Source: Acidisoma cellulosilyticum
GTDB lineage: Bacteria > Pseudomonadota > Alphaproteobacteria > Acetobacterales > Acetobacteraceae
Reading direction: 5' to 3'
Assembly (NCBI RefSeq): GCF_020621385.1
Contig: NZ_JAESVA010000001.1
Span: forward strand, 558,001 to 622,000
DNA length: 64,000 bases
Positions 52,759-62,019 of this stretch are shown here, piece by piece. Position 1 is the first letter of the stretch. Each line of letters begins with the position of its first letter. The translations under genes were made by a program, and so were the position numbers. The notes under the pieces were generated by a model. It was not told where the DNA came from. It saw only the letters and a list, made by a program, of their open reading frames with translations, and did no database searches.

Positions 52759-53172
52759 TCAGGCGACTGGTGGAAAAACCTGATCGCGCTCACGCAGAAT
52801 CTCGACGCCGGCGGACGCAGCGTCCGGAAAAACCGTCAATTTTTCAACGGATACCCGGGCAGAGACGACCCGCGGGTCCTGCAGAGACAGGCGCGCAATC
52901 TCCTCCGCCATCGTCTCCACCAGCTCGACATGGGCGCTGTTCACGAAGGCCCGGATGCGCTTGGCGAGGGCATCGTAATCGACCACACGCCCGACCACAT
53001 CCGGCCCGACACCGCCGGGATGATCGAGCCCGTCATCCCGCATCTCGAAGGAGATATTGATGCGCACCGGCTGGCGCCGTCCCTTCTCCGAGGCATAGAC
53101 CCCGATCCGCGCATCCAGAACCAGATCGCGGATGAAGATGCGGCGTAGATGAGACCCGGGCAGGGCGGTCAT
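52759..53172 (-). CDS. folB: Dihydroneopterin aldolase
   Basis: A 137-residue FolB-type protein for folate synthesis. It shows IFIRDLVLDARIGVYASEKGRRQPVRIN (as LVLDARIGVYASEKG), VVDYDALAKRIRAF and HVELVETMAEEIAR, with the active-site Glu of ARIGVYASEK and Lys of VEKLTVFP. The ATG at 53172 overlaps the reductase stop by 4 bp. Confidence 0.9.
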   Translation of the reverse strand: MTALPGSHLRRIFIRDLVLDARIGVYASEKGRRQPVRINISFEMRDDGLDHPGGVGPDVVGRVVDYDALAKRIRAFVNSAHVELVETMAEEIARLSLQDPRVVSARVSVEKLTVFPDAASAGVEILRERDQVFPPVA

Positions 53173-53939
53173 TCCGCGATCTCCGACGTGGCCGGCGCCC
53201 ATTGCAGATGCTGCGCGCCGTCCAGCGCGATCATCTGCCCGGTCAGCGACGGTAGAGACAGAATGGCGAGCGCAGCCTGGGCGACTTCCTGGGGCGAGGT
53301 GCCATGGCCCAGCGGCACCGAGGCCGCCTGACGATCGAAATCCGCCTGGCTCTGCCGCGGACTCGGCATCGCGGGTCCCGGCCCGATGCCGACGACGCGG
53401 ATACGCGGGGCGAGCGCCAGGGCCATCGTCTGGGTCAAGGTCCAGAGGGCAGCCTTGGAGATGGTATAGGACATGAAATGCGGGGTCAGCGACCAGACAC
53501 GCTGGTCCAGCAGGTTAATGATGACGCCCTGCGCGCCGTCGGGCAGCGTGCGCGCCATGTCCTGCATCAGCACGAAGGGCGCCCGCAGATTGGGTTCGAT
53601 ATGCCGGTCCCAGCTCTCGCGCGTCGCGTCATGCCATTCGTCACGCTCGAAGGTGCTGGCATTATTGACCAGCACGCCGATCGGCCCGAGCGCCGCTTCC
53701 GCCTGGGCGATCAGGGTTGCGACTTCGGCCTCCTGGCCCAGATCGGCCTTCAGCGTGATAGTGCGAATGCCTGTTCCGGCCAGGCTTTCCGCCAGCGCGA
53801 CCGCCTCATCGCTGCTCGTATTGTAGTGAATGGCGACCGAAAAGCCGTTGGCCGCCAGGGCTTCCGTCACGGCTCGGCCAAGCCGCTTCGCGCCCCCGGT
53901 GATAAGGGCTGCGCGCGGGATACGCGGGTCGATCGTCAT
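53169..53939 (-). CDS. Pteridine reductase-type SDR (FolM/PTR1-like)
   Basis: A 256-residue short-chain dehydrogenase. The cofactor motif is TGGAKRLG, that is TGxxxRxG, the signature that separates pteridine reductases from ordinary SDRs (TGxxxGxG). The catalytic position usually held by Ser is Asp in INLLDQRVW, followed by Tyr and Lys in SYTISKAAL. These features match PTR1/FolM, which reduce dihydropteridines or dihydrofolate. The gene lies between uvrB and folB with 4-bp overlaps on both sides, which supports a folate role. Confidence 0.82.
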   Translation of the reverse strand: MTIDPRIPRAALITGGAKRLGRAVTEALAANGFSVAIHYNTSSDEAVALAESLAGTGIRTITLKADLGQEAEVATLIAQAEAALGPIGVLVNNASTFERDEWHDATRESWDRHIEPNLRAPFVLMQDMARTLPDGAQGVIINLLDQRVWSLTPHFMSYTISKAALWTLTQTMALALAPRIRVVGIGPGPAMPSPRQSQADFDRQAASVPLGHGTSPQEVAQAALAILSLPSLTGQMIALDGAQHLQWAPATSEIAE

Positions 53940-56167
53940 CGCTTGGTCCGTCCTGCTCCGCGGCTGGAGGATGATTTGCCGCCGCCGCGGCTGTTACCAC
54001 GGCGCTTCTCAGGATCGTAGCCGCCACCGCCGGGGCCAAGCGGTTCAGGCATATAGTCCTTCCTCTGGCGCACGCCGCTGGCGGGCGGCGGTTCGATGCC
54101 GAGTTCCATCGCTTCCAGCCGCTTGAGTTCGTCGCGCAGCCGGGCCGCCTCCTCGAATTCCAGATCGGCCGCCGCCGCCCGCATCCGTTTCTCGATCTCG
54201 GCGATGGAGCTGCGCAGATCCTTGCCGACGAAGTCTGAGACGCCGCCACCCTTGACCGGTGCGACCGTCACATAATCCTGCTCAAAGACGGATTCGAGCA
54301 CTTCGCTGATCTGTTTGCGCACCGACATCGGCGTAATGCCGTGTGCTTGGTTCCAGTCCTGCTGCTTCTGGCGGCGCCGATCCGTCTCCCCGATCGCGGC
54401 GGTCAGACTGCGCGTCATGTGATCGGCGTAACAGATCACGCGGCCGTCCACATTGCGCGCGGCGCGGCCGATGGTCTGGATCAGGCTGGTCTGGCTGCGC
54501 AGGAAGCCTTCCTTGTCGGCGTCAAGGATCGCGACGAGCATGCATTCCGGAATATCCAAGCCTTCCCGCAGCAGGTTGATGCCGACGAGCACATCGAAAA
54601 CGCCCAGCCGCAGATTGCGGATGATCTCGATCCGCTCCAACGTATCGACGTCGGAATGCAGGTAGCGCACGCGCACGCCTTGCTCGGTCAAATATTCGGT
54701 GAGGTCTTCGGACATGCGCTTGGTCAGCGTCGTCACCAGCACACGACCGCCGCGATCGCGCACCATGCGCACTTCCGCCAGAAGATCATCGACCTGATTA
54801 GCGACAGGGCGCACTTCGACCACCGGATCGATCAGCCCGGTCGGACGGATGACCTGTTCAGCGAAGCTGCCGCCCGTGCGTTCCATCTCCCAGGGTCCGG
54901 GCGTTGCGGAGACAAAGACGGTCTGCGGGCGGAAGCGCTCCCACTCATCGAAGTTGAGCGGACGATTATCCGCGCAACTCGGCAGGCGGAAACCGAATTC
55001 GGAGAGCACGGTTTTGCGCGCGGCGTCGCCCCGCGACATGCCGCCGATCTGCGGCACGGTGACATGGCTTTCATCGACGATGAGCAGCGCATTCTCAGGC
55101 AGATATTCAAAGAAGGTCGGCGGCGGGTCGCCCGGCGCGCGACCGGTGAGGTAGCGGGAATAATTCTCGATGCCTTTGCAGGAGCCTGTCGTCTCCATCA
55201 TCTCGATATCGAAGGTCGTGCGCTGGTTGAGGCGTTCCACCTCAAGCAGCTTGCCCTGGGATTCCAGCTCGGCCAGCCGCTCCTTCAATTCCTGCTTGAT
55301 GCGGATGATGGCCTGGGTCAGCGTCGGGCGTGGCGTCACGTAATGGCTATTGGCATAGACCGTGACCTGCTCAAGCTCGCCAGTCACGGTGCCGGTCAGC
55401 GGGTCGAATTCGGAAATGCTCTCGATATCATCGCCAAACAGAGACACCCGCCAGGCGCGGTCTTCATAATGGCTGGGATAGATATCAACCACCTCGCCGC
55501 GCAGGCGGAAGGTGCCGCGGGCGAAAGCCGCGTCATTGCGGCGATACTGCAACTCGACCAGCGCCTTGGCCAGCCTGTCACGATCGATCTGGCCGCCGAC
55601 CTCAAGCTTGACCACCATCTTGGCGTAGGTCTCGACCGAGCCGATACCGTAGATGCAGGAGACCGAGGCGACGATGATAACGTCATTGCGCTCCAGAACG
55701 GCCTGGGTCGCGGAATGGCGCATGCGGTCGATCTGCTCGTTAACCTGCGCATCCTTCTCCACATAGGTGTCAGTGCGCGGAACATAGGCTTCGGGCTGGT
55801 AGTAGTCGTAATAGCTGACGAAATATTCCACCGCATTGTCAGGAAAGAAGCTTTTCATCTCGGCATAGAGCTGGGCCGCCAGCGTCTTGTTCGGCGCCAG
55901 GATCAGTGTCGGCCGCTGCACCTTCTCGATGACCTTGGCCATGGTGAAGGTCTTGCCGGACCCGGTAACGCCAAGCAGCACCTGGTCGCGCTCGGCGCCG
56001 TCCGTTCCCGCGACAAGATGGCGGATGGCGGCCGGCTGATCGCCATTCGGCTCGAATTCCGAGACGACCTTGAATGCGGTCTTGGCCGGGCGCGGCGGCT
56101 GTTTCTGCGGCATGAAGGCCACAGGGAGATTGGGAAGCACGGAGGTACGACTGGCTGCCTGGGACAT
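53936..56167 (-). CDS. uvrB: Excinuclease ABC subunit B
   Basis: A 743-residue DNA damage-recognition helicase. The Walker A motif is [13 protein letters not shown], the beta-hairpin has [12 protein letters not shown], motif II has DESHVT, and the C-terminal UvrC-binding helix is [15 protein letters not shown]. It has a Gly/Arg/Ser-rich basic tail ([19 protein letters not shown]) beyond the usual end. It heads the uvrB-reductase-folB operon. The first 20 residues are a variable extension. Confidence 0.96.
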   Translation of the reverse strand: MSQAASRTSVLPNLPVAFMPQKQPPRPAKTAFKVVSEFEPNGDQPAAIRHLVAGTDGAERDQVLLGVTGSGKTFTMAKVIEKVQRPTLILAPNKTLAAQLYAEMKSFFPDNAVEYFVSYYDYYQPEAYVPRTDTYVEKDAQVNEQIDRMRHSATQAVLERNDVIIVASVSCIYGIGSVETYAKMVVKLEVGGQIDRDRLAKALVELQYRRNDAAFARGTFRLRGEVVDIYPSHYEDRAWRVSLFGDDIESISEFDPLTGTVTGELEQVTVYANSHYVTPRPTLTQAIIRIKQELKERLAELESQGKLLEVERLNQRTTFDIEMMETTGSCKGIENYSRYLTGRAPGDPPPTFFEYLPENALLIVDESHVTVPQIGGMSRGDAARKTVLSEFGFRLPSCADNRPLNFDEWERFRPQTVFVSATPGPWEMERTGGSFAEQVIRPTGLIDPVVEVRPVANQVDDLLAEVRMVRDRGGRVLVTTLTKRMSEDLTEYLTEQGVRVRYLHSDVDTLERIEIIRNLRLGVFDVLVGINLLREGLDIPECMLVAILDADKEGFLRSQTSLIQTIGRAARNVDGRVICYADHMTRSLTAAIGETDRRRQKQQDWNQAHGITPMSVRKQISEVLESVFEQDYVTVAPVKGGGVSDFVGKDLRSSIAEIEKRMRAAAADLEFEEAARLRDELKRLEAMELGIEPPPASGVRQRKDYMPEPLGPGGGGYDPEKRRGNSRGGGKSSSSRGAGRTKR

Positions 56168-56245
56168 AAGGGGAACATAGTCCCTGGCAGCCAGTTTATC
56201 GAGAGGGTCTTGTGCGGCGCGGTACCAGATTCATAGCAGAGCCGA

Positions 56246-56473
56246 TCAGCGGGGATTGCGCTCCCATGCCTCGATCTCGAAACCCAGCTGGGCGCGCGAC
56301 ATGCCGATATCCGAGAGCATGCGCCCATCCATGGTTGCCAGTTCGCGCTTGAGGCGGTTGGCCTTCGCCATCCGGGTGTAGCGGTCGCGGACCGTCTGCC
56401 AGACAAGGCCGGGGGAAGCGATCAAAGAACGGCTTGCGGTCTTGCGTCCAAGGGTGAGTGACATGGCCTTCAT
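56246..56473 (-). CDS. DUF1127 small protein
   Basis: A 75-residue protein with the DUF1127 (YjiS-like) C-terminal motif: RLKRELATMDGRMLSDIGMSRAQLGFEIEAWER, seen as ELATMDGRMLSDIGMSR. Such proteins take part in RNA turnover and phosphate/carbon metabolism in Agrobacterium and Rhodobacter. The start could be the ATG at 56473 or the one at 56464, the latter with AAGG close by. It is divergent from a LysR gene, the arrangement known for several LysR-regulated DUF1127 genes. Confidence 0.85.
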   Translation of the reverse strand: MKAMSLTLGRKTASRSLIASPGLVWQTVRDRYTRMAKANRLKRELATMDGRMLSDIGMSRAQLGFEIEAWERNPR

Positions 56474-56547
56474 CCCATTCGGGTTTGTGATAGGCGCACG
56501 ATGATCTTGCCACCGTAATAAGAAAAACGAATTGTTTTGATCGACAG

Positions 56548-56564
56548 GATCAATTATCTTGATC
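56548..56564. promoter_or_regulatory. LysR operator-like dyad
   Basis: GATCAA, TTATC, TTGATC: a perfect 6-bp inverted repeat ending 2 bp before the LysR ATG at 56567, so binding would also block LysR translation initiation or transcription. Additional TTGATC is at 56537-56542. Confidence 0.5.
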
Positions 56565-56566
56565 GT

Positions 56567-57463
56567 ATGATCCGTCCTGCCACGCTCGACCCTGACCTGT
56601 TGCGCGCCTTCGTGCTCATCGCCGAGGAACGCAGCTTCACGCGCGCTGCCCAACTGGTCGGCCGCACGCAATCGGCCGTTTCCATGCAGGTGCAACGCTT
56701 GGAAGGGGTTTTGGGCCAGCAGCTGTTCCACCGTGGCCGCGGCGGTCAGGTGGAGCTGACCCGACACGGCCAGTTTCTGCTGGATCGGGCCCGAGAAATG
56801 CTGGCGCTGAATGACGATATCTGGCGCACCTTCCATCAGCCATCCGTCAGCGGTGGCGTCTGCCTCGGCGTGCCGGATGATTATGCGCTGCGCTTCCTGC
56901 CGCGCGTGCTCGTGCGCTTTGCCGAAGTGCATCCGGACGTCGAAGTCGAAGTCGTCTGTGCGCCTTCGAAAGAACTCATCCCCAAGCTGCGCGCGGGGGA
57001 GCTTGATCTGGCGCTGGTCTCGGAAGGCGAATCCGCCGCCGGCATGGACGGAAAGCCGCTATGGAGCGGCCCGCTCGTCTGGATCGGCTCCGACCGGCAT
57101 GCGGCGCACCGGCTGGATCCGCTCCCCCTCGCCTTGGCCGATCCGACCTGCTGTTGGCGGCGATCAGCGATCGACGCCCTGGAAGCGACAGGTCGGCGCT
57201 ATCGCGTGGCCTATACCTCCTCGGCGCAGACCGGCACGCTGGCCCCTGTCATGGCCGGTCTGGCGATCACGATGTCCCCCGCAACCGCGCTGCCTGAAGG
57301 TGTGAGGATATTGGGGCGGGAAGACGGTCTGCCGCCCCTGCCCGACTTCCAGGTATTGATGATCACGGCGAAGGAAGCGCGGCAGCCCGTGACAGACGCG
57401 CTGGCCGATTATATCTCGGAGACCTTCGCGCGCGAGGCTGTGAAAACCAGCCAGGCCGCGTGA
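56567..57463 (+). CDS. LysR-family transcriptional regulator
   Basis: A 298-residue LysR-type regulator. The helix-turn-helix (LLRAFVLIAEERSFTRAAQLVGRTQSAVSMQVQRLE, seen as SFTRAAQLVGRTQSAVSMQV) is at residues about 8-45, and the effector domain begins near residue 90. I used the ATG at 56567; the frame opens 10 codons earlier. It is divergent from the DUF1127 gene across a 93-bp gap with a strong dyad, so this small gene and the regulator itself are the likely targets. Confidence 0.88.
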   Translation: MIRPATLDPDLLRAFVLIAEERSFTRAAQLVGRTQSAVSMQVQRLEGVLGQQLFHRGRGGQVELTRHGQFLLDRAREMLALNDDIWRTFHQPSVSGGVCLGVPDDYALRFLPRVLVRFAEVHPDVEVEVVCAPSKELIPKLRAGELDLALVSEGESAAGMDGKPLWSGPLVWIGSDRHAAHRLDPLPLALADPTCCWRRSAIDALEATGRRYRVAYTSSAQTGTLAPVMAGLAITMSPATALPEGVRILGREDGLPPLPDFQVLMITAKEARQPVTDALADYISETFAREAVKTSQAA

Positions 57464-57511
57464 CTGCGGCCGATGTCGTTAAGGACCGACTGAACCGTTT
57501 CGTCCGAGGCT

Positions 57512-57973
57512 TTATGCGGCCGTGGCGGAAATCGACTTGACCAGATCCAGCACGCGACGGCGAACCTCAGGGTCGATGATGCGGGAGAAATAGGCCAGCA
57601 ATTCGGCCTGATCCGCCGGAAGCGGTTCCGGTTCATCGGTCAAACCGACTTGCTCTTCGGCGACGGTGAAACTCAGGTCGGCTGGACCGCGCGACGGGCG
57701 CAACCTCGGCTTGGCTTCGAAATCCGTCAAACCCTCGAAAAAATAATCGGGACCAACGTCGAAGATCCGACAAAGATCATAAAGACGAGAGGCACCGACA
57801 CGGTTGACCCCACGCTCATATTTTTGAATCTGCTGAAAGGTCAACTGAAGCGCGGCGCCCAGTTTTTCCTGCGACATGCCAAGTGCCATACGACGCAACC
57901 GAATGCGGGCGCCGACATGCACATCGATCGGACTAGGCGCGGACTCACCGTCACTGCTCGCCCGCTTAACCAC
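57512..57973 (-). CDS. XRE-family helix-turn-helix regulator
   Basis: A 153-residue protein with an N-terminal Cro/C1-type HTH (residues about 18-75: GARIRLRRMALGMSQEKLGAAL, LTFQQIQKYERGVNRVGASRL, seen as MSQEKLGAALQLTFQQIQKY). The C-terminal half is helical and acidic (EPEPLPADQAELLAYFSRI, then RRRVLDLVKSISA). This architecture is widespread in alphaproteobacteria as a small global or cell-cycle regulator, but the targets here are unknown. Its promoter region contains a dyad and a direct repeat. Confidence 0.85.
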   Translation of the reverse strand: MVKRASSDGESAPSPIDVHVGARIRLRRMALGMSQEKLGAALQLTFQQIQKYERGVNRVGASRLYDLCRIFDVGPDYFFEGLTDFEAKPRLRPSRGPADLSFTVAEEQVGLTDEPEPLPADQAELLAYFSRIIDPEVRRRVLDLVKSISATAA

Positions 57974-58005
57974 GGCAGATCAGGAAGGGTCGGAAAAAGC
58001 GAGAA

Positions 58006-58019
58006 ACATATCTAAAGAT
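58006..58019. promoter_or_regulatory. Dyad upstream of the XRE regulator
   Basis: ATATCT, AA, AGATAT: a perfect 6-bp inverted repeat about 33 bp upstream of the regulator's start codon at 57973, placed where an autorepressor would bind. Confidence 0.45.
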
Positions 58020-58128
58020 ATAGCCCTGATCGCTAAAACTTAGAGAGACATCGGGTAGTGAAGCGGAACGGTTTAGGACTATCACAATAGTTCATCTCAA
58101 ACTCAAATTGTCGAAACGTTCCATTCGT

Positions 58129-58161
58129 TAATCTGGTTAACAACCCCGCTAATCTAGTTAA
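58129..58161. repeat. Paired direct repeat TAATCTRGTTAA
   Basis: TAATCTGGTTAA (58129-58140) and TAATCTAGTTAA (58150-58161) are 21 bp apart, two helical turns, in the 267-bp gap between the XRE gene and lnt. A cooperative binding site is plausible. The spacing of TTAA elements (N5) does not match a CtrA site exactly. Confidence 0.5.
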
Positions 58162-58240
58162 GACTTTTGGCGGATGTCCAGGCGATAACCTAAGGATTCA
58201 TGAAAAATCATAGTCCAAAGCGCTGATGTTATGGAAAGAT

Positions 58241-59740
58241 TTATGATCTCTCCAACCGACGCAGACGAAAAACGAGCAACAAGCCCAGCAGCGTCGTGAG
58301 GATGGCCAGCACAGCCGGTGCCCATAGGCCCCAATAGGCAAACAAAGTTGGCGGCAGGCGCCCGGGCAGCGGCGCGACGAGATTGCCCTGACGCCCGAGA
58401 CCGAGGCGCATCTCCTCCCGCCCGGACGCATCGAAAATCGCCGAAATGCCGGTATTGGCGGCACGGGCCAGCGGCAGCCCCTCCTCCACCGCGCGCATGC
58501 GTCCGGCGGCCAGATGCTGGCGTGGGCCGCTGCTATTGCCGAACCACGCATCATTGGTTGAAAGCGCGATCCAGTCCGGCCGGTCGCTCTCCTTGATGAT
58601 CTGTCCGGAGAACACGGATTCGTAGCAGATGATGGGGCCAACCGGCGGGATGCCCGGCACATGCAGCGTCGTAGGGCCAGTCCCGCGGCTGAAACCCTCG
58701 CCCGGCAAAATCTGCAGCGGCAGCCAGGCCGGCTGATATTCGCCAAAGGGCACCAGATGCCATTTGTCGTAGCTGGCCAGCAGCGGCCCCGGACCGCGCA
58801 GGACGCCCATGCTGTTGTAGATTGACTGACCATCGGCGCCGAACCGCAGCATGCCGGCGATGACCGTGACATCCGGCCCGACCGTCTCGGCAATCGCCTG
58901 GCGGGCACCGGCATCGGTCTGCAGCTGGAAGGGCGATGCGGTTTCCGGCCAAAGCAGGATGATCGGCAAATTCTTCGGGTTGTTGGCCTGCGCCTCCGCG
59001 ACGGCCTTCGCACTCAGCGCCAGATAGCGGCGGAACAGAGCCACCGCCGCCGTCCGGTCGGAGACGAATTCGGCCGTGCCGTCGCCCTGGATGACGCCGA
59101 TGATGGCGGCGGGTGCGGCCGGTTTGGCGCTCGACAGACGTAGTCCGCCGACGACCGCCCAACCGATCATGAGGACCAGCGAGGTCGCGAAACCACGCAG
59201 GCCGAGCGCCGGCAGGGAGGCGACGAAAACGATGCAAAGGGTCAGGCCCAGCACGCCGATCCAGGCGGCCGGCTGAATCAGCACTGTGCCGATCAGCCCC
59301 GGGATCGCGACATCCGTGCCCCAAAAATTCCACGGAAAACCGGTGAAGACGAATTGCAGCGCGAGATCGGCCAGCGTCCAGGTCCCGGCCAGAACCAGCA
59401 GACGCGGTAGGCCGGACGGCGCGAACCAGGCGAGTGCCGCTGGCACGGCCGTGAAAACCCCGACGGCCAGTGCCAGACCGGGCACGGCAAAGGGCACCAG
59501 CCACCAGAATTGCGCAGCCTCGATCAGAATAGGTTCCGTGATCCAATAGAGACCAACGACATTGAGACCGAAACCGAAGGTTAGGCCGATCAGGCCAGCC
59601 TGTTTCCAGCTTCCCGCCCGACCGATTAGCCAGATCAGCCCGGGCAGGCTGATCCATAGCGCCGGAAGGAGGTAGATCGGCGGCAGAGCCAGGGCCGCCA
59701 CTATCCCAAAGATCAGTGCGAGAATGAGAGTCTTGCGCAT
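58241..59740 (-). CDS. lnt: Apolipoprotein N-acyltransferase
   Basis: A 499-residue membrane enzyme that adds the third acyl chain to lipoproteins, such as the LLSGC lipoprotein in this window. About six transmembrane helices precede a nitrilase-like domain with the triad Glu (LLWPETASP), Lys (ASYDKWHLVPFGEY) and Cys (ICYESVFSG). The long upstream open frame is antisense to tsaB; ATG 59740 gives a proper membrane N terminus (MRKTLILALIFGIVAALALP). Confidence 0.95.
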   Translation of the reverse strand: MRKTLILALIFGIVAALALPPIYLLPALWISLPGLIWLIGRAGSWKQAGLIGLTFGFGLNVVGLYWITEPILIEAAQFWWLVPFAVPGLALAVGVFTAVPAALAWFAPSGLPRLLVLAGTWTLADLALQFVFTGFPWNFWGTDVAIPGLIGTVLIQPAAWIGVLGLTLCIVFVASLPALGLRGFATSLVLMIGWAVVGGLRLSSAKPAAPAAIIGVIQGDGTAEFVSDRTAAVALFRRYLALSAKAVAEAQANNPKNLPIILLWPETASPFQLQTDAGARQAIAETVGPDVTVIAGMLRFGADGQSIYNSMGVLRGPGPLLASYDKWHLVPFGEYQPAWLPLQILPGEGFSRGTGPTTLHVPGIPPVGPIICYESVFSGQIIKESDRPDWIALSTNDAWFGNSSGPRQHLAAGRMRAVEEGLPLARAANTGISAIFDASGREEMRLGLGRQGNLVAPLPGRLPPTLFAYWGLWAPAVLAILTTLLGLLLVFRLRRLERS

Positions 59741-59821
59741 GCAAAGGCGGCTATAGATGCGGATTGCGCTTGGCAAGCCGCACCCGCGTCGCTTTGTGTA
59801 ACAGCTACAGGACGTTCTGCT

Positions 59822-60541
59822 TTGACCACATCCGCTTCCCTCATCCTGGCGATCGACGCCGCCGCCAATCTGTGCTCGGCCGCCCTGTGGGAGGTCCCAG
59901 TCAGCGGGACCGACGGCCGGTTGCGCGGTCGCATTGAGCGGGAAGGACCGACCGGTGAAGCGGCCTTGCTGCCGCGCATGGTGGCAGACCTTTTGGCGGA
60001 AACCGGCCTGGCGCCCACCGCCCTCACCGCCATTGCCGTCAATGTCGGTCCCGGCAGTTTCACCGGTCTCAGGGCCAGCATCGCTTTTGCCCAAGGTCTG
60101 GCGCTCGGCCTTGGCCTGCCGGTGATCGCCGTGACCATGGCCGAAGCACTGCGCTTGGCAGCCGGGATCGATGACGAGGCAAGGCTGGTCTGGTGTGCGC
60201 TCGACGCAAGACAAGGCCGGCTGTTTCTGCATCAGGCCGGCTCACCCGCGGATTGGTCCGTCGACCAGCTTTCCAACCCACCCTTGCCCTCGGCCCCTCT
60301 GCTCATCACCGGTGACGCCGCAACGGCGCTCGGCGCCGTGCTGACGGAAGCGGGCGTCGCGGTGACGGTCAGCGACGAGACCCAGAGCCATGCCCGATGG
60401 GTCGCGCAGGCTGCGATGCTGCGGATGACGGGCCAATGGCCGCCGCTGGCCGCCGTGCCGCTCTATATCGATCCGCCGCGCGCCCTGCTGCCCCGTGGCG
60501 GGTTGCGGCCACCGCCGCAAGGGTGGAGCGTGGAGTCTTGA
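59822..60541 (+). CDS. tsaB: tRNA threonylcarbamoyladenosine complex subunit TsaB
   Basis: A 239-residue ASKHA-fold protein that supports TsaD in making t6A of ANN-decoding tRNAs. It shows LILAIDAAANLCSAALWE, LPRMVADLLAETGL and the diagnostic VNVGPGSFTGLRASIAFAQGLA (as GPGSFTGLRASIAFAQG). The start is TTG at 59822, with AGGA about 12 bases upstream. It is divergent from lnt and overlaps rimI by 4 bp. Confidence 0.92.
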   Translation: MTTSASLILAIDAAANLCSAALWEVPVSGTDGRLRGRIEREGPTGEAALLPRMVADLLAETGLAPTALTAIAVNVGPGSFTGLRASIAFAQGLALGLGLPVIAVTMAEALRLAAGIDDEARLVWCALDARQGRLFLHQAGSPADWSVDQLSNPPLPSAPLLITGDAATALGAVLTEAGVAVTVSDETQSHARWVAQAAMLRMTGQWPPLAAVPLYIDPPRALLPRGGLRPPPQGWSVES

Positions 60542-60993
60542 ACGATCTGGCAGCCTCGATCCAAAGCGTGGGGCCGACCTATGCGGCCGTCCTTGCGGCC
60601 ATCCACGCGGCTGCCTTTCCCGAAGAACCCTGGGGCGCGGCGGCCTTCCAGACGCAGTTGGAAATGCACGGGGTCGTCGGCCTGCTCGATAAGCGAGGTG
60701 GGTTGCTGGTGCTGCGCGTGACAGCGGATGAGGCTGAGATTTTGACCATCGGCGTGCTGCCCAGTCTCAGGCGACGCGGTCTCGCACGCGGCCTTTTGCA
60801 TGCGGGCCTGGCCAGGGCGAGCGGCCTCGGTGCGACGTCAATCTTCCTGGAAGTCGATATGGGCAATCGCGCGGCCCAGGCGCTTTATGCCAAGTCCGGC
60901 TTCAGCGAGGTCGGCCGCCGCAAGCGCTATTACGCCAATGGTGCGGACGCGCTGGTGCTCAGGCTGGAGCTGCCGTCTGTCTCGCCCGCGTGA
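60538..60993 (+). CDS. rimI: Ribosomal protein S18 alanine N-acetyltransferase
   Basis: A 151-residue GNAT acetyltransferase. The acetyl-CoA loop is LPSLRRRGLARGLL and the conserved C-terminal part is LEVDMGNRAAQALYAKSGFSEVGRRKRYY (as LEVDMGNRAAQALYAKSGF). The start is TTG overlapping the tsaB stop (TTGA), with GGAG 3-4 bases upstream. The tsaB-rimI pairing is the usual one. Other GNAT functions are possible but less likely. Confidence 0.9.
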   Translation: MNDLAASIQSVGPTYAAVLAAIHAAAFPEEPWGAAAFQTQLEMHGVVGLLDKRGGLLVLRVTADEAEILTIGVLPSLRRRGLARGLLHAGLARASGLGATSIFLEVDMGNRAAQALYAKSGFSEVGRRKRYYANGADALVLRLELPSVSPA

Positions 60994-61029
60994 CTTGCCT
61001 TGGCGTCAGAGTGACGCCAGTCTCCCCCC

Positions 61030-62019
61030 ATGCGCATCCATATCCAGAATAATCCGAAGCAACCCGCCGTCTTCAATGTCTCGCCCGAGCAATGGGGAGA
61101 GGCCTTGGCCCGTGCCGGCAAGGCGGAAGCCGGCTATTTCGTCAGCTTCGGCGAGAGCGACGGCGAATTCACGGCGGTCGGCCCCGATATCGACATCCTG
61201 ATCTCGGGTCCCGGCACCATCAAGCATCTGCTGCCGGATTTGCAGCCGGATCGCGCCCCCAAGTTGAAGATGATCTTTTCGGTCGCGGCCGGCATCGATG
61301 CCATCCCGGCCGATCGCGTGCCGCCCGTGCCCTATGTCAACAATCGCGGTGCGCATGCGGAAAAAGCCGGCGAATTCGTCGCCATGGCGCTTCTGATGCT
61401 GGCCGGCGGCATGCCGGAATGCATTGCCGATCAGCAGAACAAGGTTTGGGGCCAGCGCTTCACGCAAGGATTGCGCGGCCGGCGCGCGACCATCCTCGGT
61501 CTCGGCGCCATGGGCGGCGCCTCGGCCGAACAGGCCAAGCATTTCGGCATGCATGTGACGGGGTTGCGCACCCGTCCCGCGCCGCATCCCGCCTGCGACC
61601 GCGTGCTGCCGACCGATGACCTCGACGCCGTGCTGGCGGAGACGGATTTCCTGATCATCTCGGCGCCTCTGACGCCTGCGACCCGCAAGATCCTGAATAA
61701 GGACCGCATCGCCCTGATGCCGAAGGGCGCCTACGTCATCAATATCGGCCGCGGCCCGCTGATCGACCAGGACGCGCTTTGTGATGCTCTGGACGATGGC
61801 TTTCTGGCGGGCGCCGTTCTCGATGTCTTCGATCCCGAGCCGGTGCCGGCGGATGATCGCGTCTGGACCACGCGCAACATGATCATGACGCCGCATGTCT
61901 CGGTCGATGACGCAATCAGCTACGTGCCGCGCTCGCTCGACATCTTCTTCGCCAATCTCGCTGCTTTGGAGACAGGCAAACCGCTGCTGACGCCGGTCGA
62001 CTTTTCGCGGGGATATTAG
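61030..62019 (+). CDS. D-2-hydroxyacid dehydrogenase, GhrA-like
   Basis: A 329-residue NAD(P)-dependent dehydrogenase of the glyoxylate/hydroxypyruvate reductase type. The cofactor motif is ILGLGAMGGASAEQAKHFG. The catalytic Arg is in INIGRGPLID, Glu in VFDPEPVPAD and His in MTPHVSVDDA. Substrate preference cannot be assigned. The TAG stop is the first three bases of palindromic element B. Confidence 0.88.
   Translation: MRIHIQNNPKQPAVFNVSPEQWGEALARAGKAEAGYFVSFGESDGEFTAVGPDIDILISGPGTIKHLLPDLQPDRAPKLKMIFSVAAGIDAIPADRVPPVPYVNNRGAHAEKAGEFVAMALLMLAGGMPECIADQQNKVWGQRFTQGLRGRRATILGLGAMGGASAEQAKHFGMHVTGLRTRPAPHPACDRVLPTDDLDAVLAETDFLIISAPLTPATRKILNKDRIALMPKGAYVINIGRGPLIDQDALCDALDDGFLAGAVLDVFDPEPVPADDRVWTTRNMIMTPHVSVDDAISYVPRSLDIFFANLAALETGKPLLTPVDFSRGY

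Noticed and set aside
52686-53060. Plus-strand ORF beginning MVKINTKVQVFVRTRLK
   Set aside because: No ribosome-binding site, and most of it is antisense to folB with shadow-like Arg/Pro composition.
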